Below are positions 21,901 to 26,203 of a DNA stretch of 26,203 bases, piece after piece. Origin of the DNA: JBBRTJ01 sp038244535. Lineage in GTDB: Bacteria > Actinomycetota > Acidimicrobiia > Acidimicrobiales > Ilumatobacteraceae. A program made the position numbers and the translations under genes. The number at the start of each line of letters is the position of its first letter. Position 1 is the first letter of the stretch. The notes beneath the pieces are model-generated. The model was not told the DNA's origin, searched no databases, and saw nothing but the letters and a program-made list of their open reading frames with translations. The DNA is taken from assembly GCA_038244535.1 (NCBI GenBank), contig JBBRTJ010000051.1, positions 1 through 26,203 of the forward strand. Reading direction: 5' to 3'.

Positions 21901-22998
21901 ATGACGAAGCGCCCCATCTCGGCCATCGTGCTGGCCGCCGGCGAAGGCACGCGCATGCGCTCCCAGCGGCCGAAGCCACTGCACCTCGTGTGCGGTCGCC
22001 CGATGATCATGCACGTGCTGCACGCCCTCACCGGCCTGACCATCGACCGCACCGTCGTCGTCGTCGGCCATGGCGCCGAGCGGGTCACCAAGAAGGTGCA
22101 GGACCAGAGCGAGGCCTCGCTCAACGTCACCTTCGTCGAGCAGTCCGTCCAGCGCGGCACCGGCGACGCCGTCATGGTCGGCATGACCGGCTTTCGCGAC
22201 ACCGACGTCGACGACGACAGCACGGTCATCGTGCTCCCGGGCGACACGCCGCTGCTGCGGCCCTCCACCATCACCGCCTTCATCAACGAGCACGAGGGGA
22301 GCGGCGCCGCTGCCACGGTCCTGTCGGCCCGGCTCCCGGACCCCACCGGCTACGGCCGGATCGTCCGCGATCGCCAGGGCCGCGTCGCGCGGGTGGTCGA
22401 GCAGCGCGATGCCACGCCCGACGAGCTGGGCATCGACGAGATCAACACGGGCATCTACTGCTTCCGCCGCAGCGTGCTGGGGCCCGCCCTGCGGCGGCTC
22501 TCCCCCGAGAACGCCCAGGGCGAGTACTACCTGACCGACGTCGTCGGCGTCCTGCACGACGCCGGCTACCCGGTAGGGGCGATCGCCGTGCTCGAACCAG
22601 GCGAGACGCAAGGCGTGAACGACCGGGCCCAACTGGCCGCGGCCGAAGCCGAGCTGCGGGCCCGCACCAACCGCGCCTGGCTCCTCCAGGGCGTCACCAT
22701 GCTCGACCCCGCCCAGACCTTCATCGACGTCACGGTCCGCCTCGCCTCCGACGTCACCTTGTACCCCGGCACCATCCTGCAAGGCGAGACCTACGTCGGC
22801 TCTGGGTGCGAGATCGGACCAGACACCCGCCTCGTTGATTGCGTCGTCGGCGCCGGAGCCACCATCGAGAACAGCGTCTGCCGCTCAGCCGAGATCGGCG
22901 CCGGAGCGGTCGTCGGCCCGTATGCGTCGCTCGTACCAGGCTCGATGGTTCCTGCTGGGCTGCGAACGGGCGCCTTCTATGCTGGCCGACCGGAGTAG
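21901..22998 (+). CDS. glmU: GlmU-like N-acetylglucosamine-1-phosphate uridylyltransferase, short form
   Basis: The first 230 or so residues are a complete GlmU pyrophosphorylase domain: LAAGEGTRMRSQRPKPLH at 11-28, QRGTGDAV near 82, LPGDTPLL near 111, GYGRIVRD near 147, and EINTGIYCF with the metal-site Asn near 180. It makes UDP-GlcNAc from UTP and GlcNAc-1-P for peptidoglycan. The C-terminal left-handed beta-helix is short: the protein ends at 365 residues rather than about 450-480, just after GPYASLVPG, so the Arg, Lys and His of the acetyl-transfer site (E. coli R333, K351, H363) are absent. The stop is followed 21 bases later by prs, so no detached remainder exists. Acetylation of GlcN-1-P must come from elsewhere, or the substrate differs. 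Annotation as glmU is good for the first activity only. Confidence 0.88.
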   Translation: MTKRPISAIVLAAGEGTRMRSQRPKPLHLVCGRPMIMHVLHALTGLTIDRTVVVVGHGAERVTKKVQDQSEASLNVTFVEQSVQRGTGDAVMVGMTGFRDTDVDDDSTVIVLPGDTPLLRPSTITAFINEHEGSGAAATVLSARLPDPTGYGRIVRDRQGRVARVVEQRDATPDELGIDEINTGIYCFRRSVLGPALRRLSPENAQGEYYLTDVVGVLHDAGYPVGAIAVLEPGETQGVNDRAQLAAAEAELRARTNRAWLLQGVTMLDPAQTFIDVTVRLASDVTLYPGTILQGETYVGSGCEIGPDTRLVDCVVGAGATIENSVCRSAEIGAGAVVGPYASLVPGSMVPAGLRTGAFYAGRPE

Positions 22999-23019
22999 GG
23001 GCGAACCGAGGGAGCTGGC

Positions 23020-24000
23020 ATGGAACGGGTGACGCAGAAGCGGTTGGCGCTGTTCTCGGGACGATCACATCTCGCACTCGCCGAAGAGATCGCCGACTAC
23101 CTCGACGTCGAGCTCGGCAACGTCCAAGTCGTCGACTTCTCCAACGGTGAGATACGGGCCCGCTACAGCGACAGCATCCGCGGGGCCGACGTCTTCGTCA
23201 TCCAGTCCCACACCGGCTCGGGCGAGCGCTCGGTCAACGACTCGATCATGGAGCAGCTCATCATGATCGACGCCGCCTACCGGGCGTCGGCCAAGCGCAT
23301 CACCGCCGTCTGCCCCTTCTACGGCTACGCCCGCCAGGACCGCAAGGCCGAGGGGCGCGAGCCCATCACCGCCCGCCTGGTGGCCGACTTGTTCCGCACC
23401 GCCGGCACCAAGCGCCTCGTCTCCATCGACCTCCACAGCGGCCAGATCCAGGGCTTCTTCGATGGCCCGGTCGATCACCTGACGGCCATGCCCGTACTCG
23501 AGGACTACCTGCGCAAGCACGCCACCGACCCGGTCATCGTGTCGCCCGACTCCGGCCGCATCAAGGTCGCCGAGCGCATGGCCCAGCACCTCCACGCCGA
23601 CCTCGCCTTCGTCTACAAGCGCCGGCCCAAGGGCACCACCAACGTCGCCCAGGCCCGCGACGTCATCGGCGAGGTCGAGGGGCGCCAGTGCATCCTCATC
23701 GACGACATGATCGACACCGCCAACACCATCGTGGCCGCCGCCGAGATCTTGAAGCGCAAAGGCGCCAGCGAGGTGTGGGCCATGGCCACCCACGGCGTGC
23801 TGTCCGGCCCGGCCATCGACCGGTTGAAGAACGCCGAGGTCGAGCGAGTCGTGGTGACCAACACCTTGCCGCTGCCGCCCGAGAAGCAGATCGACAAGAT
23901 CGAGGTCCTCTCGGTCGCCCAGATCGTGGCCAGCGCGCTCGATGCCGTCTTCCAGGACACCAGCGTGAGCGAGATCTTCGGCGGCGAGAACCAGAGCTGA
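23020..24000 (+). CDS. prs: Ribose-phosphate pyrophosphokinase (PRPP synthetase)
   Basis: The 326-residue protein makes PRPP from ribose 5-phosphate and ATP for nucleotide, His and Trp synthesis. Landmarks are FSNGEIRARYSDSIRG near 44-59, PFYGYARQDRKAEGREPITA near 99-118 (ATP site), VSPDSGRIKVAERMA near 170-184, the flexible loop KRRPKGTTN near 203, and the PRPP loop DDMIDTANT starting at D228. The length is normal. GGGAG lies 6 bases before the ATG, and it follows glmU by 21 bases, an order well known in actinobacteria. Confidence 0.97.
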   Translation: MERVTQKRLALFSGRSHLALAEEIADYLDVELGNVQVVDFSNGEIRARYSDSIRGADVFVIQSHTGSGERSVNDSIMEQLIMIDAAYRASAKRITAVCPFYGYARQDRKAEGREPITARLVADLFRTAGTKRLVSIDLHSGQIQGFFDGPVDHLTAMPVLEDYLRKHATDPVIVSPDSGRIKVAERMAQHLHADLAFVYKRRPKGTTNVAQARDVIGEVEGRQCILIDDMIDTANTIVAAAEILKRKGASEVWAMATHGVLSGPAIDRLKNAEVERVVVTNTLPLPPEKQIDKIEVLSVAQIVASALDAVFQDTSVSEIFGGENQS

Positions 24001-24020
24001 CCCGTCGCGCTGCCTGGTCG

Positions 24021-24034
24021 GCGCCTAGCGGCGC
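24021..24034 (+). terminator. Small hairpin after prs
   Basis: GCGCC and GGCGC form a 5-base stem with a 4-base loop, 20 bases after the prs stop. There is no T-run. It may weakly separate prs from rplY, which then would use a promoter with TAGGCT (TANNNT) at 24050-24055. Confidence 0.3.
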
Positions 24035-24094
24035 ACCGCTTCGTCCGGGTAGGCTCGCTGGCCGTTTGCCGTACGCCTGTAGGAGCGCCCTGCC

Positions 24095-24727
24095 ATGCCT
24101 GACACGATCCTCGTTGCCGAGACCGGACGCACCACCGGTTCCCGTGCGTCCAACCGCCTCCGGGCGGCTGGCAAGGTCCCGGGCACGGTCTACGGGCACG
24201 GCATGGCGCCGGTGGCCGTTGCCGTCGAGCGCCGTGAGCTGCGCCACGCCCTGACCGGGCCGGCTGGCCTCAACGCCATCATCACCCTCGACTTCGACGG
24301 CACCAAGCAGCCGACGGTCGTCAAGACCATGCAGCGCGACCCGATCAAGCGAGTGGTCACCCACGTCGACTTCCAGGTGGTCAACCTCGACGAGGAGATC
24401 ACCGTCGAGGTGTCCATCACCATCGAGGGCGAGGCCAAGGCCGTCGTGGCCGAGGCCGGCGTGGTCGACCAGCAGCTCGCGTCGATGCCCATCACCACGA
24501 CGCCACGCAACATCCCGACCGGGTTCATCATCGACGTGTCCGACCTGCAGCTCGGCGACATCATCCGGGTGGCCGACATCCCCCTGCCGGCCGGAGTCAG
24601 CACCCCGCTCGACCCCGACACCCTGGTGGTCGTGGCCTCGGTCACGCGGGCCACCACGGCAGCCGCCGACCTGGCCGAGGCCGAGGCCGCCGCAGCCGCC
24701 GAGGGTGACGCCGACACCGACAGCTGA
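24095..24727 (+). CDS. rplY: 50S ribosomal protein L25 / general stress protein Ctc
   Basis: The 210-residue protein is the long L25 form (Ctc/TL5 type). The N-terminal domain at about 1-95 binds 5S rRNA (RTTGSRASNRLRAAGKVPGT, VYGHGMAPVAV, DPIKRVVTHVDFQ), and the C-terminal beta domain spans about 95-190 (VEVSITIEGEAKAV, IPTGFIIDVSDLQLGD). A tail of Ala, Glu and Asp closes the protein. AGGAGCG lies 7 bases before the ATG. pth begins 8 bases after its stop, so the two are probably cotranscribed. Confidence 0.96.
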   Translation: MPDTILVAETGRTTGSRASNRLRAAGKVPGTVYGHGMAPVAVAVERRELRHALTGPAGLNAIITLDFDGTKQPTVVKTMQRDPIKRVVTHVDFQVVNLDEEITVEVSITIEGEAKAVVAEAGVVDQQLASMPITTTPRNIPTGFIIDVSDLQLGDIIRVADIPLPAGVSTPLDPDTLVVVASVTRATTAAADLAEAEAAAAAEGDADTDS

Positions 24728-24735
24728 GCCGGTTC

Positions 24736-25362
24736 ATGGCGCTGTTCGGCCGAGGTGATCGGCCGGAGCGCCGAGGCACACCCGCCGATCTGCTGGTGAT
24801 CGGCCTCGGCAACCCGGGCAAGGAGTTCGACGGCACGCGCCACAACCTCGGCGTCGAGGTCGTGGCGGAGCTGGCTCGGCGCGGGGGCGTCACCCTCAAG
24901 AAGGGCAAGGAGAAGGCGTTGTCCGCCGAGGCCGATCTCGCCGGCCGCCGCATCGCGCTCGCCTTCCCGCAGACCTACATGAACCTCTCAGGTGAGGCCG
25001 CCGTGCTGCTCGTGCGCCGCTACGGCATCGAGCGCCCCGACCAGATCGTGGTCGTCCACGACGAGCTCGACCTGCCGGCGGGCCGCATCAAGGTCAAGGA
25101 AGGCGGCGGGCTGGCCGGCAACAACGGCCTCAAGTCGATCAAGCAGCACCTCCACACCGACGAGTTCGTGCGGGTGCGGCTCGGCATCGGCAAGCCGCCC
25201 GGCAAGACCCACGGCGCCGACCACGTCCTGAAGAAGCCGTCGAAGGCCGAGCGCACCGAGCTCGACATCGTGGTGCAAGAGGCGGCCGATGCCGTGCTGG
25301 CCATTGCCGCCGACGGGGTTGCCGCCGCCATGACCCGCTTCAACACCACCACCCGCCCGTGA
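24736..25362 (+). CDS. pth: Peptidyl-tRNA hydrolase
   Basis: The 208-residue protein releases tRNA from stalled peptidyl-tRNA. It has VIGLGNPGKEFDGTRHNLG with the catalytic His at H36, QTYMNLSG, VVHDELDLPAGRIKVKEGGG with the partner Asp at D109, and GLAGNNGLKSI. A short basic extension of about 16 residues (FGRGDRPERRG) precedes the domain, which is longer than in most Pth proteins; no better start is visible. Its stop overlaps the mfd start by four bases. Confidence 0.96.
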   Translation: MALFGRGDRPERRGTPADLLVIGLGNPGKEFDGTRHNLGVEVVAELARRGGVTLKKGKEKALSAEADLAGRRIALAFPQTYMNLSGEAAVLLVRRYGIERPDQIVVVHDELDLPAGRIKVKEGGGLAGNNGLKSIKQHLHTDEFVRVRLGIGKPPGKTHGADHVLKKPSKAERTELDIVVQEAADAVLAIAADGVAAAMTRFNTTTRP

Positions 25363-26203
25363 CCACCTCACCCGAGGCCCTCGCCCCGCCGCTGGCCGAG
25401 CTGGCGCCGCTGCTTCGCGACGAGCCGGCCGTGGCGCGGGTGCTCGGCCGCGCCGGTGCTGTGCTGGCCGTCAGCGAAGCGGCCCGGGCGTTCACGATCG
25501 CCGGCCTCACGCACCTCAGCGCCCGCCGGCCGATCCTGGTGGTCGTCCCCACCGGCACGGTGGCGCAGCGCCTCTACGACGACCTGACCCAACTGCTGCC
25601 GGCCGACGCCGTCGAGCTGTTCCCCGCCTGGGAGACGCTGCCGTTCGAGCGGGTCAGCCCCGCCGTGGAGACCATGGGTCGCCGCCTCCGCACCCTGTGG
25701 CGCCTGCGCACCGCCGACCAGCACCCGACCGTGATCGTGGCGGGCATCCGAGCGCTCGTGCAGCGGCTGGGACCAGGCGCCAACGAGATCGAGCCGGTGC
25801 GCATCGCCCAGGGTGATGTCCTCGATCCGGCCGAGCTCGTGCGCCGCCTCGTCGGCTTGGGCTACCGGCGCGAGGAGCTCGTCGAGCACCGCGGCGAGGT
25901 TGCGGTGCGCGGCTCGATCGTTGACGTGTTCCCCTCCACCGCTGACGCCCCGGTGCGCATCGACCTGTGGGGCGACGAGGTCGACCGGCTGACGTGGTTC
26001 TCGGTCAGCGACCAGCGCTCGACCGACGACGTCGACGAGGTGGCGATCTTCCCGGCCCGCGAGCTGCTCCCGACGCCCGCCATGGCGGCCCGCGCGGCCG
26101 CGCTGGTGGGCGACGAGCCGTGGGGGCGCGAGCAGTGGGAGCGGCTGGCCGAGGGCCTGGTGTTCGACGGCATGGAGAGCTGGCTCCCCTGGGTGGCCGA
26201 CGG
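25359..26203 (+). CDS. mfd: Transcription-repair coupling factor Mfd (3' partial)
   Basis: The frame starts with GTG at 25359, overlapping the pth stop (GTGA), and stays open to the end of the window: 281 codons of an expected 1100-1200. The visible part is the N-terminal UvrB-like region of Mfd, with LFPAWETLPFERVSP followed by ETMGRRL, GYRREELVEHRGEVAVRGSI split around VDVFPST, and RIDLWGDEVDRL. Mfd removes stalled RNA polymerase at DNA damage and recruits UvrA. The helicase motifs lie beyond the window. Confidence 0.96.
   Translation, partial: MTTSPEALAPPLAELAPLLRDEPAVARVLGRAGAVLAVSEAARAFTIAGLTHLSARRPILVVVPTGTVAQRLYDDLTQLLPADAVELFPAWETLPFERVSPAVETMGRRLRTLWRLRTADQHPTVIVAGIRALVQRLGPGANEIEPVRIAQGDVLDPAELVRRLVGLGYRREELVEHRGEVAVRGSIVDVFPSTADAPVRIDLWGDEVDRLTWFSVSDQRSTDDVDEVAIFPARELLPTPAMAARAAALVGDEPWGREQWERLAEGLVFDGMESWLPWVAD

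Noticed and set aside
1..26203. CRISPR arrays, insertion sequences, rRNA genes, prophage genes
   Set aside because: No regularly spaced repeats, transposase, integrase, rRNA or phage structural motif was seen.

Overview
The window is a G+C-rich stretch of an actinobacterial chromosome. By eye, most third codon positions are G or C. The gene order tRNA-Gln, glmU, prs, rplY, pth, mfd at the right end is the actinobacterial housekeeping arrangement. The mixture of PRISE-type SDR, amidohydrolase, OYE-type reductase and P450 genes at the left end would suit an Acidimicrobiia-like actinobacterium, but that placement is inference and not proven here.

Layout. (1) Positions 1-6887 hold a tightly packed plus-strand catabolic cluster: a PRISE-like SDR (5' partial), a SnoaL-like protein, an amidohydrolase, an OYE/2,4-dienoyl-CoA-reductase-type flavoenzyme, a Rieske oxygenase alpha subunit and a cytochrome P450. 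Together they look like redox and ring- or side-chain-degrading steps for a terpenoid, steroid or aromatic substrate; the substrate cannot be read from the sequence. (2) Positions 6888-9410 are a small signalling island. Two tandem GAF-ANTAR genes on the plus strand converge on a STAS-domain gene on the minus strand, with two strong hairpins between them. The first GAF-ANTAR gene and the STAS gene are each preceded by the same 76-77 nt element. It starts 7-8 nt downstream of a TANNNT -10 box and can fold into three hairpins, so it looks like a shared structured mRNA leader. (3) Positions 9762-18440 (minus) are filled by one 2892-codon gene for a cyclic beta-1,2-glucan synthase-like enzyme, with a divergent phospholipase D-like gene at 18569-20164. 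(4) Positions 20210-21342 (minus) hold a low-affinity iron permease-like membrane protein and a MazF-type toxin-antitoxin pair. Positions 21497-21691 hold a small unknown protein. (5) Positions 21762-26203 hold tRNA-Gln(UUG), glmU, prs, rplY, pth and the start of mfd. The last four genes lie close together and pth and mfd overlap by 4 bases.

The most interesting items are the duplicated leader-RNA element with possible ribosome-site sequestration; a 16-codon leader ORF overlapping the first GAF-ANTAR gene; a decayed mazF tail near 5600, beside a palindromic repeat that recurs next to the intact mazEF locus; and several enzymes with a substituted or missing key residue (second Fe-S Cys to Ser in the OYE-type enzyme, I-helix acid to Gly in the P450, GlmU without its acetyltransferase active site).
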